A stretch of 64,000 bases of DNA from Pedobacter sp. WC2423 (GTDB lineage: Bacteria; Bacteroidota; Bacteroidia; Sphingobacteriales; Sphingobacteriaceae). The notes below the pieces were generated by a model. That model was not told where the DNA came from. It saw nothing but the letters and a program-made list of their open reading frames with translations, and searched no databases. The DNA lies in NCBI RefSeq assembly GCF_040822065.1, contig NZ_CP162005.1, forward strand, positions 2,542,001-2,606,000, written 5' to 3'. Both the position numbers and the translations under genes were made by a program. Positions 9,796 through 19,027 of the stretch are shown here, in pieces; position 1 is the stretch's first letter; each line of letters starts with the position of its first letter.

Positions 9796-11446
9796 CACCT
9801 ACGCCAAACATCCGTTTTATAAAGCACCAAGAGGGATGCAACTGCATGCTAAAAGCTGGCAGACAGAGTCTGTATTGCGCATGCTGCTGAATAACCTGGA
9901 TGGAGAGGTTGCAGAAAACCCGGAAGAATTAGTAGTTTATGGCGGTATTGGCCAGGCTGCACGTAACCCGGAATCTTTACGTAAAATCATTGAGATTCTT
10001 TTGGAACTGGATGAACATCATTCTCTATTGGTACAATCGGGTAAACCAGTCGGTATCATCAGAAGCCATCCTCAGGCACCACGTGTTTTAATTGCGAATA
10101 GTAATTTAGTACCTGCATGGGCAAATTGGGAGCATTTCAATGAATTGCGCAGCAAAGGATTAATGATGTACGGCCAGATGACAGCGGGTAGCTGGATTTA
10201 TATTGGTACGCAGGGTATTTTACAGGGTACTTACGAGACATTTGTAGAGTGTGGCCGTCAGCATTTCGGTCATGATCTGACAGGTAAACTGATTGTGAGT
10301 GCTGGTATTGGTGGTATGGGTGGCGCGCAACCTTTAGCAGCAACGATGGCTGGTGCTATTTTTTTAGGTGCTGATGTAGACGAAACAAGAATTCAAAAGC
10401 GTGTAGATACGCAGTATATTGACCGGATTACACATTCTTATGAAGAAGCGATTAACTGGGTAAATGAAGCTAAAGCAACTGGTGCGGCTATTTCTATCGG
10501 AATCGTCATGGATGCGGGAGATTTACTGGAGCGTTTAACTGCTGATGGCTTAGTTCCTGATATCCTGACTGACCAGACTTCTGCACATGATCCTTTGAAT
10601 GGTTATGTTCCTAACGGTTTATCTTTACCTGAGGCGCTTGCTTTAAGAAAAAGTGATCCTGAAAAGTACAAGGCATTATCATTGAAAAGTATGGCCCGCC
10701 ATGTGGCTTTCATGCTTGAATTGCAAAAACTGGGAGCAGTTACTTTTGATTATGGAAATAACTTAAGAGAGTTTGCTAAACAAGGTGGAGAAAAAGATGC
10801 GTTTAACTTTCCCGGTTTTACGCCTGCTTATATCAGACCGTTATTCTGTGAAGGTAAAGGCCCGTTCAGATGGGTTGCTTTATCTGGTGATCCTGAAGAT
10901 ATCTATGTAACGGATCGTGCGCTAATGGAAGCATTTCCAGAAAATACGCATTTAATTAACTGGCTGCAAAAAGCTCAGGATAAAATTAGTTTCCAGGGTT
11001 TACCGGCACGTATTTGCTGGTTAGGTATGGGCGAACGCGAAAAAGCGGGTCTGATTTTCAATGAGCTGGTAGCAAGCGGCAAAGTTAAAGGGCCGATCGT
11101 GATTGGCCGTGATCATTTGGATTGTGGTTCTGTAGCTTCTCCTAACCGTGAAACTGAATCTATGAAAGATGGTTCTGATGCAGTTTCTGACTGGCCGTTA
11201 TTAAACTTGATGGCTAATACTTCGGGTGGTGCAACCTGGGTTTCTTTCCATCATGGTGGTGGTGTGGGAATGGGTTATTCTCAGCATGCGGGAATGGTTG
11301 TTCTGGCAGACGGAACTGAGCGTGCAGCGAGCTGCATCAGCCGTGTGTTATATAATGATCCGGCTATGGGTATCTTCCGTCATGCGGATGCGGGTTATGA
11401 GCAGGCAGAAATATGGGCTGAAAAGTTCGGTTTAAAAATAGGATAG
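9773..11446 (+). CDS. hutU: Urocanate hydratase (urocanase)
   Basis: This enzyme hydrates urocanate to imidazolonepropionate with a tightly bound NAD+. I chose the ATG at 9773 ([20 protein letters not shown]), which gives 557 residues, the normal family length; a longer frame beginning 39 bases upstream lies within hutH. Signature blocks include [38 protein letters not shown], the NAD-binding [10 protein letters not shown], and [13 protein letters not shown]. It is followed 15 bases later by hutI. Confidence 0.97.
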   Translation: MTTSEFINTYAKHPFYKAPRGMQLHAKSWQTESVLRMLLNNLDGEVAENPEELVVYGGIGQAARNPESLRKIIEILLELDEHHSLLVQSGKPVGIIRSHPQAPRVLIANSNLVPAWANWEHFNELRSKGLMMYGQMTAGSWIYIGTQGILQGTYETFVECGRQHFGHDLTGKLIVSAGIGGMGGAQPLAATMAGAIFLGADVDETRIQKRVDTQYIDRITHSYEEAINWVNEAKATGAAISIGIVMDAGDLLERLTADGLVPDILTDQTSAHDPLNGYVPNGLSLPEALALRKSDPEKYKALSLKSMARHVAFMLELQKLGAVTFDYGNNLREFAKQGGEKDAFNFPGFTPAYIRPLFCEGKGPFRWVALSGDPEDIYVTDRALMEAFPENTHLINWLQKAQDKISFQGLPARICWLGMGEREKAGLIFNELVASGKVKGPIVIGRDHLDCGSVASPNRETESMKDGSDAVSDWPLLNLMANTSGGATWVSFHHGGGVGMGYSQHAGMVVLADGTERAASCISRVLYNDPAMGIFRHADAGYEQAEIWAEKFGLKIG

Positions 11447-11461
11447 TTTAACACATTTGAG

Positions 11462-12688
11462 ATGAAGAAACTAATCGGACCATTCAGCGAGATCCTGACC
11501 TTGTCGGGTTTGGCGCTGAATGGTGCTATAAATGACGACCAGCTTGAGATAATCCGTGGTGGCGGTATTATTGTGGAGGATGGGAAGATCGTGGCTACTG
11601 GTGATTTTGAAGACTTACGCCTTGCAAATGCAGCGCTGTCGTTAGAAAAAATTGAAGGGGAACAAGTTTTGCTTCCTGGTTTTATTGACTGTCATACGCA
11701 TATCTGTTTTGCAGGAAGCAGGGCAAAGGATTATAGTCTTCGTATTCAGGGAAAAACTTACCTTGAAATTGCGAAAAGCGGCGGTGGTATCTGGGATTCT
11801 GTAACGCAGACACGCGCAGCAGCGTTGTCAAAGCTGGTGGAGCTTTTGAAGCAAAGAGTACAGCGGCATTTAACTGATGGGGTAACGACAATCGAGATTA
11901 AGAGTGGTTATGGACTGGATATAAGCAATGAGCTGAAAATGCTGAGAGCGATTAAAGAGGTTGCTTTAACCACTGTTGCCGATTTGATTCCTACTTGTTT
12001 GGCAGCACATCTTTTACCGAAAGATTTTGAGGGTTCACAGGTGGAGTATCTGGATCATGTACTGGCAGATTTATTACCGTTGGTGAAGGCGGAGGATCTG
12101 GCAAACCGGGTAGATATTTTCATCGAAGAGAGTGCTTTTGACCCCCAGGTTTCGGTTTCTTATTTACTGGCTGCAAAAGAATTGGGTTTTGAAATTACAG
12201 TACATGCTGATCAGTTTACAACCAGTGGACTGGAAGTGGCTATTGAGGTTGGCGCTGTTTCGGCAGATCATCTGGAAGCGAGTACGGAAAGGGAAGCTGC
12301 GCTATTGGAGGGTTCGGAGACGGTAGCGGTTGTACTTCCTGGTGCTTCTCTGGGCTTAGGGATGCAGTATGCGCCTGCCCGGAAGTTACTGGATGCTGGC
12401 GCTTGTCTGGCTATTGCAAGTGACTGGAATCCAGGGTCTGCGCCTATGGGAGATTTACTGATGCAGGCTGCGGTGATGAGTGCTGCGGAGAAACTGAGTA
12501 CGGCTGAGGTATTCGCAGGACTGACTTTCAGAGCGGCAAAAGCGTTGAGCCTGATGGATCGTGGTAGGCTGGCTGAAGGAATGCTGGCTGATATGCAGGC
12601 TTATCCTTGTGCTGATTACAGAGAGATTTTATACCATCAGGGAAAAATTAAACCGGGCATCGTCTGGAAAAAAGGAATAAGAATATGA
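11462..12688 (+). CDS. hutI: Imidazolonepropionase
   Basis: This is an amidohydrolase that opens imidazolonepropionate to N-formimidoyl-glutamate. Metal ligands are seen in FIDCHTHICFAGSR (His 78 and His 80), in the VHADQF block, and in the late SDWNPGSAP block with the metal Asp. Length is 408, normal for the family. Its stop overlaps the hutG start by 4 bases (ATGA), and base composition is visibly more GC-rich than the neighbouring intergenic DNA. Confidence 0.96.
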   Translation: MKKLIGPFSEILTLSGLALNGAINDDQLEIIRGGGIIVEDGKIVATGDFEDLRLANAALSLEKIEGEQVLLPGFIDCHTHICFAGSRAKDYSLRIQGKTYLEIAKSGGGIWDSVTQTRAAALSKLVELLKQRVQRHLTDGVTTIEIKSGYGLDISNELKMLRAIKEVALTTVADLIPTCLAAHLLPKDFEGSQVEYLDHVLADLLPLVKAEDLANRVDIFIEESAFDPQVSVSYLLAAKELGFEITVHADQFTTSGLEVAIEVGAVSADHLEASTEREAALLEGSETVAVVLPGASLGLGMQYAPARKLLDAGACLAIASDWNPGSAPMGDLLMQAAVMSAAEKLSTAEVFAGLTFRAAKALSLMDRGRLAEGMLADMQAYPCADYREILYHQGKIKPGIVWKKGIRI

Positions 12689-13668
12689 TAGACTCTTTAT
12701 TTTATCAAAAAACATCGGCTGAAACGTGGACTGGTCGTAATGACGGAACTGATCTGGCTGTTCAGCGCTGGCATCAGCGGGTGATTCTGGTTGATCTTCT
12801 GCATGGGGTTATCCCATTGCTATCACCCGGTCAAAAAGGAATTGCCTTAATTGGTTTTTCTTGTGATGAAGGGGTGAGACGTAATGGTGGCAGAGTTGGC
12901 GCTAAGGATGGCCCTGCTCATTTCCGCAAGGCTTGTTGCAATTTACCTGTTCATTTTGATGAGGATGCTGTGTTTCTTGATTTGGGAGATGTGGTTTGTA
13001 TGGGCCAGGATATGGAAGGTGCGCAACGTTCGCTTTCTGAGGTGGTTAGCTTTGCTTTAGCGAATGGTTACCGGCCTTTGGTTATTGGTGGTGGTCATGA
13101 GGTTGCTTATGGTCATTATACCGGTATTAATGATTATTTGAAGAAGCCTGATAGCCTTGGGATTATCAATTTTGATGCACATTTTGATTTACGCGAACCT
13201 AATGAGCATGGTACAAACTCTGGCACTGGATTTTTTCAGATTGCAGAGGATTGTAAGGCGTCAGGGAAACCTTTCAGCTATCTGCCTGTTGGAATTCAGC
13301 TGAACAGCAATACGAAGCATTTGTTTGATACGGCTGCGGGGTTGGGTGTAAAGCATATCCATGCGGAGGGTTTTATGGCTGCTAATCAGGAAGTGATTAA
13401 GCACCAACTGGAGGAGTTTATTGCAGGTTCATCGCATATTTACCTGACAATTTGTATGGATGTATTTTCCTCTTCGTTTGCTCCGGGGGTAAGTGCGGCC
13501 GCTTTTAGTGGTCTTATTCCTGATGCGTTTTTCTTTAGTTGTTTAAAGTCTGTTATGGCTGGTGGCAAGGTGATCAGTATGGATATTGCAGAGTGTAATC
13601 CGGTTTTTGATCAAGACCAGCGCACGGCTAAGTTAGCTGCTGCGCTGGCCTTTAGTATGATCACCTAA
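12685..13668 (+). CDS. hutG: Formimidoylglutamase (arginase/agmatinase family)
   Basis: This last hut enzyme hydrolyses N-formimidoyl-glutamate to glutamate and formamide. It is a binuclear Mn enzyme of the ureohydrolase fold, 327 residues. Metal-ligand motifs are GGGHEVAYGH, NFDAHFDLR and CMDVFSSSFAPGVSA, the last resembling HutG rather than arginase. The presence of this type indicates the formamide-releasing pathway. The gene converges on the histidine-kinase gene with only 8 bases between stop codons and no visible terminator. Confidence 0.93.
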   Translation: MIDSLFYQKTSAETWTGRNDGTDLAVQRWHQRVILVDLLHGVIPLLSPGQKGIALIGFSCDEGVRRNGGRVGAKDGPAHFRKACCNLPVHFDEDAVFLDLGDVVCMGQDMEGAQRSLSEVVSFALANGYRPLVIGGGHEVAYGHYTGINDYLKKPDSLGIINFDAHFDLREPNEHGTNSGTGFFQIAEDCKASGKPFSYLPVGIQLNSNTKHLFDTAAGLGVKHIHAEGFMAANQEVIKHQLEEFIAGSSHIYLTICMDVFSSSFAPGVSAAAFSGLIPDAFFFSCLKSVMAGGKVISMDIAECNPVFDQDQRTAKLAAALAFSMIT

Positions 13669-13676
13669 CCAAAAGA

Positions 13677-15416
13677 TTATTCAGCAACGGGAAGGAAGAA
13701 GCAGAAGCGGCTTCCTTCTCCTATTTCACTTTCTACCCATATTTTACCGTTTTCGGCTTCGATAAAGTCTTTGGAAATTGCAAGTCCTAATCCTGAGCCT
13801 GATTTATTGTTTCCGTCTGTGGGTACCTGGAAGTAGCGGTCAAAGAGCCGTTTTTGGTATTGTTCGTCTATTCCTTTTCCGAAATCCCGTACAGAGAATT
13901 CTATTCCTTGTTTTTTCTCTTGTATTTCTATTTGAACTTTTGATTTTTCTGAGCTGTACCGCAAGGCGTTAGAGAGAAAGTTAATGAGTACCCAGGCTGT
14001 TTTCTCTACGTCTGCGTTTACAACGGGAAGGTTTTCTTTACTGATAAGTTCGAGTTGAATGTTTTTTTGTCCGGCTTGAAAGCGGACTGCGTTCAGGGCA
14101 TAGTTGACGATTTCCAGCGGGGCGGCTTTGACAAAGTTTAATTGCAGGTTGCCTGTTTCTACTTGTGCGAGATCAAGGAGTTCACTGGTGATTTTCAGTA
14201 AACGGCTACAGTCGTCTTTGATGTGTGCTATGAGTTGTTTTTGTTCTGTGTTCATCAGCCCGATCCTTTCGTCATCCAGAAGTTTTAAACTCATTTTTAT
14301 GGAGGATATAGGGGTTTTAAGTTCGTGGGACACGGTAGCGATAAAGTTGGTTTTAGCCTCGTCGAGTTCTTTAAATTGGGTAATGTTATTGAGGATGTAT
14401 ACGGTTCCTGCGGTTTTACCGGTTTGCAGAACTGGTGAATCCTGGTCTTCAAATATGGGTACGATAATTTCTCTTTTCTGGAGCTGGAAGTAGGATTCTT
14501 TCTGGTCTGCGTAGATTTTTATGGGCTGATCGTTTTTTTGGTTATTCATGATCCTGGCTAAAAGATCGTTTTTTTTCATCAGGTCTTTGACGTTGGATCC
14601 GTTTACTTTGTTTTCATCAAGGTTCAGGATTTGTGCGGCAACTTTATTCATGAAAAGAATTTCCTGTTTTTCGTTGAGCCCGATAATGGCGTCTTGCATT
14701 TGTTCAATGATGGCTTCGATACGCAGCTTTTCTGATTGAATTTTTGCAAGGTTACTGTTTTCCCATTTATTGAGTTGTTCAACCATTTCATTGAATGAGC
14801 TGGCAAGTTCTGAAAATTCATCTGTGCCGTCAAATACGAGTCTTTGTTTATAGTTTTTACGCCCGATTTCTTGTATGGCTTCGGAGAATTCTCTAAGCGG
14901 GTTAGCGACAAATCCGGGGAAGTTGACAATAAAAGAGAATAGAACGAGGAAACAGAAACTGGCGGCTGTAATGAGGTACAGGCTGGCTTTTTCAACGGAT
15001 TTTTGAGCGACATAGTTTTTTCTGACGATACCGTCCATGTTAAGTTTGTCGATAATCGTGAGTTGAGATCTGATCTTTGCGAGTGCTGTTTTTTGCTGTG
15101 CAGGGTTGGTGAGTTCGTGGAATGATTTTTTGAGGGTTGCTACGGCCTCTCCTTCTCCGTTCTCGGTCACGTTTTTTGATTCGAGGGATAGTTGTTTTGC
15201 AAATTTCTTCTGTAGTCCGGGTGTGAGGGGAAGGTCGTTCTGGTCAAGGATGGAACGCATTTCTCTGGTGTAACTCAGGGTTTCGTAGTTGTCTTTCAGA
15301 ATCACTTTTGCACTAACCGAGATCTGGTTCATGTAATAGAGTGAGATGGAACCGAATAGGAGTACGACTACAAACAGGAATCCGAATCCGAGGCGGAGTT
15401 TGGTTTTTATTTTCAT
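13677..15416 (-). CDS. HAMP-PAS sensor histidine kinase at the end of the kdp operon
   Basis: This is a membrane histidine kinase of 579 residues. TM1 is at about 10-30, an extracytoplasmic loop of about 115 residues follows, TM2 is at about 146-170, HAMP at 172-223, PAS at about 225-350, the phospho-acceptor His 364 in ATVSHELKTP, and the HATPase with N box (NFLSNALRYSS), DFGKGID and SGSGLGLAISK. Classic KdpD carries its kinase in one chain with the KdpD/USP sensor; here the sensor is the neighbouring gene and this protein supplies the kinase. That pairing is inferred from position. No response regulator is adjacent. Confidence 0.88.
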   Translation of the reverse strand: MKIKTKLRLGFGFLFVVVLLFGSISLYYMNQISVSAKVILKDNYETLSYTREMRSILDQNDLPLTPGLQKKFAKQLSLESKNVTENGEGEAVATLKKSFHELTNPAQQKTALAKIRSQLTIIDKLNMDGIVRKNYVAQKSVEKASLYLITAASFCFLVLFSFIVNFPGFVANPLREFSEAIQEIGRKNYKQRLVFDGTDEFSELASSFNEMVEQLNKWENSNLAKIQSEKLRIEAIIEQMQDAIIGLNEKQEILFMNKVAAQILNLDENKVNGSNVKDLMKKNDLLARIMNNQKNDQPIKIYADQKESYFQLQKREIIVPIFEDQDSPVLQTGKTAGTVYILNNITQFKELDEAKTNFIATVSHELKTPISSIKMSLKLLDDERIGLMNTEQKQLIAHIKDDCSRLLKITSELLDLAQVETGNLQLNFVKAAPLEIVNYALNAVRFQAGQKNIQLELISKENLPVVNADVEKTAWVLINFLSNALRYSSEKSKVQIEIQEKKQGIEFSVRDFGKGIDEQYQKRLFDRYFQVPTDGNNKSGSGLGLAISKDFIEAENGKIWVESEIGEGSRFCFFLPVAE

Positions 15417-15460
15417 TGTATTACTTGTTGAAAGTTCTAAGGGGGTTTGCCTGGCTTCGC

Positions 15461-15557
15461 AAAAATATAGGTAGTGCTATGTTCGAGCTACGTTTACTTA
15501 GGCCCGAAAAGGGCAAAGAAAAACAATGCTCTTCACATTAGCACCATCTATATTTTT
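15461..15557. repeat. 97-bp inverted-repeat structure with nested hairpin
   Basis: Two 19-base arms (15461-15479 and 15539-15557; AAAAATATAG...GTGCTA and its complement) match except at two positions. Between them lies a small GCCC-GAAAA-GGGC hairpin (15502-15514). It sits in the gap between the kdpD-like gene and the histidine kinase gene. It could be an mRNA structure that sets kinase expression or a MITE-like relic. Confidence 0.45.
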
Positions 15558-15612
15558 TGGGATAACCGGTTAGGTTTATCTGTTGCAAAGTGACATACAA
15601 TTTCATTTTTTT

Positions 15613-15684
15613 ATTGGTTTATTTGTTGGATTGCTTACTGGTTCACTAATTGGATTGCTTAATCGTTCACTAGTTGGATTGCTT
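15613..15684. repeat. Three imperfect 24-bp tandem repeats
   Basis: Three consecutive 24-base units end in TTGGATTGCTT (15613-15636, 15637-15660, 15661-15684). The last two differ at only a few positions; the first is more diverged. The array ends within the stop codon of the kdpD-like gene, so its 3' boundary abuts coding sequence. Confidence 0.6.
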
Positions 15685-16810
15685 AAGATAGAATAACGAG
15701 ATCTGTTTCTGTTGATGAAATGTTCCGCAGTAATTCGTTGAATACGGCAGTTCTCATGATCACCTGAAAGAGGTTCAGATGAGGTTTCCCGATACAGATG
15801 GTCGTGATTTCTTTTTCCTGGGCAATTCTCATAATGGTTTTGGTGATTTCATCACTTTTCACTTTGATTACTTCTGCGCCAAGTTCTGTGGCGAGCTTAA
15901 AGTTATTGATCAGATGCCTTTGCAAATCTAGTTTAATCCGGTCACTACTTTCATTATTATTCTGCACATAGAGTACGGTCCAGGGAGATCTGTAATAGGA
16001 AGCCAGCCTGGCTGTTTTACGGATAACAATCTTAGCGGTCACGTTATTGGTGGAGATACAGGCCATGAAACGCTCTGGTCTGAGCTTGATTTGTTTAGGG
16101 ATTTCTATACTGATCTTTCTTTCTACGTGATGGGCTACTTCCCGCAGCGCCAGTTCTCTGAGCTGAAGGATTCGTTCGGATTGAAAGAAGTTCCCCAAGG
16201 CTCTTTCTATTTTTGTTTTGTCATATATTTTACCGGATTTAAGCCGGTCTATGAGTTCATCAGCGGTCAGGTCAATGTTCACGATCTCATCTGCAATATC
16301 CAGCACTCTATCCGGGATACGCTCTGTGATAGGGATTCCAGTGATTTTCTCAATCTCCTCGTTCATGCTTTCCAGGTGCTGGATATTCACAGCCGAGATT
16401 ACACTAATGCCTGATTCAAGGATATCCATGACGTCCTGCCAGCGTTTTGTGTTTTTGCTTCCTTCTATATTGGAGTGCGCCAGTTCATCTACGATAACTA
16501 CTTCGGGATTCCTGCTCAGGATAGCCTGCACGTCCATTTCTTCAATTTCCTTGCCTTTGTAAAATAGTTTACGCCTGGGAATTAATGGAATTCCTGCTAA
16601 AAGGGCGTGCGTTTCTTCTCTGTTATGGGTTTCAATATAACCGATTTGTATGTCAATTCCATTTTTGAGCAGAGCGTGCGCTTCTTGCAGCATCCGGTAG
16701 GTTTTTCCAACTCCCGCACTCATACCAATATATACCTTGAACTTACCCCGGCGGGATTTCTTTACCAGGTCAAGGAATTGACGTACTGATTGTTCTTTAT
16801 TATCTTCCAC
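15683..16810 (-). CDS. kdpD: KdpD N-terminal sensor protein (KdpD + USP domains, no kinase)
   Basis: This 375-residue protein has the KdpD domain (residues 20-230) with the Walker-A-like GMSAGVGKTYRML at 29-41 and VIVDELAHSN, followed by a universal-stress-protein domain (about 245-375). E. coli KdpD is about 890 residues and continues with four TM helices and a kinase; this one stops after USP and has no membrane segment. The next gene downstream encodes a membrane kinase, so the sensor is split into two proteins. The end is intact (normal stop, 266-base gap), so this is an arrangement and not a broken gene. Confidence 0.9.
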   Translation of the reverse strand: MEDNKEQSVRQFLDLVKKSRRGKFKVYIGMSAGVGKTYRMLQEAHALLKNGIDIQIGYIETHNREETHALLAGIPLIPRRKLFYKGKEIEEMDVQAILSRNPEVVIVDELAHSNIEGSKNTKRWQDVMDILESGISVISAVNIQHLESMNEEIEKITGIPITERIPDRVLDIADEIVNIDLTADELIDRLKSGKIYDKTKIERALGNFFQSERILQLRELALREVAHHVERKISIEIPKQIKLRPERFMACISTNNVTAKIVIRKTARLASYYRSPWTVLYVQNNNESSDRIKLDLQRHLINNFKLATELGAEVIKVKSDEITKTIMRIAQEKEITTICIGKPHLNLFQVIMRTAVFNELLRNISSTETDLVILS

Positions 16811-16823
16811 AATTATAATCGGT

Positions 16824-17102
16824 TTACCATGTAATAATCACATATCCTATATCAACCAGATAGGATACACCGGTAATGAATGTAATGCCTATGAATAAAA
16901 TCAATATAAATTTAGCGGAATAATTCCGGTAAATTGTTTGAGTTGCCATCGTTTGATCCTGATTTTTAAGCCTGACTTCCTGCCCTTTTTTCAGCCGGGC
17001 AATCCTTGCTTTTCTTCTTGTTTTTGGCCCGTATTTTAAACACAAAAATCCTGCAAAAACAGTGATTGAAGCGGTAAATAAAAATTCTAAAAATGTTTCC
17101 AT
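16824..17102 (-). CDS. Small two-TM protein of unknown function in the kdp operon
   Basis: I do not recognise this 92-residue protein. It has a membrane segment at about 5-22, a very basic middle (GPKTRRKARIARLKKGQEVR), and a second segment at about 65-90 (FILILFIGITFITGVSYLV). It lies 14 bases before kdpD and after the porin, on the same strand, so it is co-transcribed with the kdp genes. A role in Kdp assembly or sensing is only suggested by position. Confidence 0.7.
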   Translation of the reverse strand: METFLEFLFTASITVFAGFLCLKYGPKTRRKARIARLKKGQEVRLKNQDQTMATQTIYRNYSAKFILILFIGITFITGVSYLVDIGYVIITW

Positions 17103-17177
17103 GTTTATAGCTTTTAGTTTTTAAAGCCGGAGATTTTATCCCCGGCCATTTATTTTAAATAAGTGACTTTATAGGGT

Positions 17178-18248
17178 TTAAAAAGAAACAGCAACACTTG
17201 CAGTAACTGCTGCATTATAGTTTACAGCACTTATATCTCTTTTAAATATTTTGTCTTTGCTGTCATATACTTTACCTTCTAGCCTGACCACCGCATTTGA
17301 TATTGGTGCATAGTCAATGTTTAAGGAATAGCCTTTGGTTTTAAATCCATTAGGGGTATCAGTGGCAATCAGGACACCGTTTTTATCCTGGTAGTATTCA
17401 AATCTTCCTGCCATTGCCCATTTAGGGTTGATGGTGTAACGGGCAATAACCACCGGGGATAATACTTCGTTTTTACTATGATCGGTTTTGGATTTCTGCT
17501 GTGTAGCATAATCAAATCCTACGGTTACCCCAAAGGCATCAGCGAGCTGGAATACACCGTAAACATTATGGTAGAAACGGGTTACTCTTACGGAGTCAGC
17601 ACCTTCGGTTCCAAGATAGTTACTATAATTTACAGTGATTTTATCGGTTGGTTTCCAGGTGAGTTGCAGGCCTCCGGCTGGTTGTCTGTTTCCATCCTGA
17701 CGTGCGATACGCTGCCAGCCGTTTAGGTAGAGGGCTGAAGCTGTAAATTTGTTGTCATCGGTGCTGTAGGTAACTTTCGCTCCGGATTCAAAGTAAGGGG
17801 TATTTTCTGAAGAAATATTCCTGGTCAATACCCAGCAGTCTTTTGATATGGCACTTTCAAAACCAATATGGGACGAGAATACACCTGCGTCTACCCATAG
17901 GTTGGCTTTATTGGATATTTTAAAGCCAACGTTTGCTTCCAGGATATTTTTTGACACCCCAGATTCAGCCGCCAGGTTCGCATTGGCATAGGTTCCGGCC
18001 ATAATAGCCAGGTTAGCCCTGATTTTTCCGGAGTCATAGGCCGCTTTAATATAACCCAGATTCAGATTCACTTCATTACTTCTATTGTGTGCATATATAA
18101 AACCAGGTCTGTTGTTATTGGCCGGTCTGTTAAAATCGTGTCCATAATATACTTCGGCATAACCCGAAATTTTAACTTTAGGTTCTTCTTGTGCGCTTGC
18201 AACCAAACCCATACAAACAGTGGCAGCTGTCATCAAAAATTTGTTCAT
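17178..18248 (-). CDS. Outer-membrane porin (BBP2/OprB-like) within kdp operon
   Basis: The product is 356 residues with a signal peptide MNKFLMTAATVCMGLVASAQ and alternating beta-strand pattern to the end, closing with a C-terminal aromatic (VAVSF). Segments such as NLNLGYIKAAYDSGKIRANL and KVTYSTDDNKFTASALYLNG fit the porin-2 (BBP2) family, a 16-strand barrel. It lies between kdpC and the kdpD-like gene, which suggests a general or cation-permeable pore induced with K+ uptake. Substrate selectivity cannot be read from sequence. Confidence 0.78.
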   Translation of the reverse strand: MNKFLMTAATVCMGLVASAQEEPKVKISGYAEVYYGHDFNRPANNNRPGFIYAHNRSNEVNLNLGYIKAAYDSGKIRANLAIMAGTYANANLAAESGVSKNILEANVGFKISNKANLWVDAGVFSSHIGFESAISKDCWVLTRNISSENTPYFESGAKVTYSTDDNKFTASALYLNGWQRIARQDGNRQPAGGLQLTWKPTDKITVNYSNYLGTEGADSVRVTRFYHNVYGVFQLADAFGVTVGFDYATQQKSKTDHSKNEVLSPVVIARYTINPKWAMAGRFEYYQDKNGVLIATDTPNGFKTKGYSLNIDYAPISNAVVRLEGKVYDSKDKIFKRDISAVNYNAAVTASVAVSF

Positions 18249-18306
18249 TGTATCTTATATTATTGTTAAATGGTAAGGTGTTTTTCTTCCTGATCTGCGT
18301 ATTGAA

Positions 18307-18361
18307 GAGCCTGTTCAAATTCATTTTTTCCTGGTTAGGGTCGTAGAGTTTAAACAGGCTC
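18307..18361 (-). terminator. Hairpin downstream of kdpC
   Basis: Arms GAGCCTGTTCAAA (18307-18319) and TTTAAACAGGCTC (18349-18361) pair at 12 of 13 positions, starting 4 bases after the kdpC stop. No U-run follows on the minus strand, so partial termination or mRNA processing between kdpC and the porin gene is as likely as full termination. Confidence 0.45.
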
Positions 18362-18364
18362 CTT

Positions 18365-18931
18365 TTATTTTTTAAGGTTATCCAACGCAACATTCAGTTC
18401 CAGTACATTGACTGTACTTGGGCCAAATAAGCCTAGCAATGGGCCATTAGCCGTTTTTTTAACCAGTTCTGATACGGCCTGTTCACTTATTTTTCTGTTC
18501 ATCGCTACTCTTTTAATTTGGATAGTTGCGCCTTCTACAGAAATATCAGGGTCTAATCCGCTACCTGAAGCAGTAACCATATCGGCAGGAATATCGCTGC
18601 GTTTCAGATAAGGGTGGTATTTAAGCAGAGAATCTATTCTGCTGTTTACTTCTTTTAAGTAGTCCGGGTTGGACGGGCCTTTATTCGATCCACCGGATCC
18701 GTCTGCTTTATAACCAACTGAAGATGGTCTGCCCCAGAAATACTGAGGTTTAGTGAAGGATTGTCCGATCAGTGCATAACCTACTACTTTACCATTTTGA
18801 GTGATCTTTTCACCGCCGCCGCCTCCTTTAGAGAAACTTCCGGCAAAGGCAACCATTAAAGGATATATGATGCATAGCAGTACTAATAAAACTGCAGTAA
18901 GACGTATAGATTGTAAGATGTACTTTTTCAT
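18365..18931 (-). CDS. kdpC: K+-transporting ATPase subunit C
   Basis: KdpC is the single-span subunit that stabilises ATP binding to KdpB. The protein is 188 residues with one N-terminal TM (LTAVLLVLLCIIYPLMVAFAG). The family region YFWGRPSSVGYKADGSGGSNKGPSN and the SGSGLDPDIS block are both present. It lies about 100 bases after kdpB, further apart than the other kdp genes, with a hairpin in the gap. Confidence 0.96.
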   Translation of the reverse strand: MKKYILQSIRLTAVLLVLLCIIYPLMVAFAGSFSKGGGGGEKITQNGKVVGYALIGQSFTKPQYFWGRPSSVGYKADGSGGSNKGPSNPDYLKEVNSRIDSLLKYHPYLKRSDIPADMVTASGSGLDPDISVEGATIQIKRVAMNRKISEQAVSELVKKTANGPLLGLFGPSTVNVLELNVALDNLKK

Positions 18932-18964
18932 GAGTTTATATTGTTTTTTAACGGTTATGAAGCT

Positions 18965-19007
18965 TGCATGAGCTTTGTCAATTATTTTAGAGTAACAAGC
19001 TCATGCA
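18965..19007 (-). other. Intercistronic hairpin between kdpB and kdpC
   Basis: Perfect 11-base arms TGCATGAGCTT and AAGCTCATGCA with a 21-base loop occupy the kdpB-kdpC gap. With no U-run it may stabilise or process the mRNA and set subunit ratio. Confidence 0.45.
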
Positions 19008-19027
19008 GGTTTCATGATTTTAATTTT

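Noticed and set aside
15683..16810. KdpD as a gene broken by mutation
   Set aside because: Both halves have clean starts and stops with 266 bases between, and the downstream kinase has different domains from the KdpD C-terminus.
18178..18393. 71-codon minus-strand frame between kdpC and the porin
   Set aside because: It overlaps the porin signal peptide in another frame and contains the intercistronic hairpin; no credible protein.
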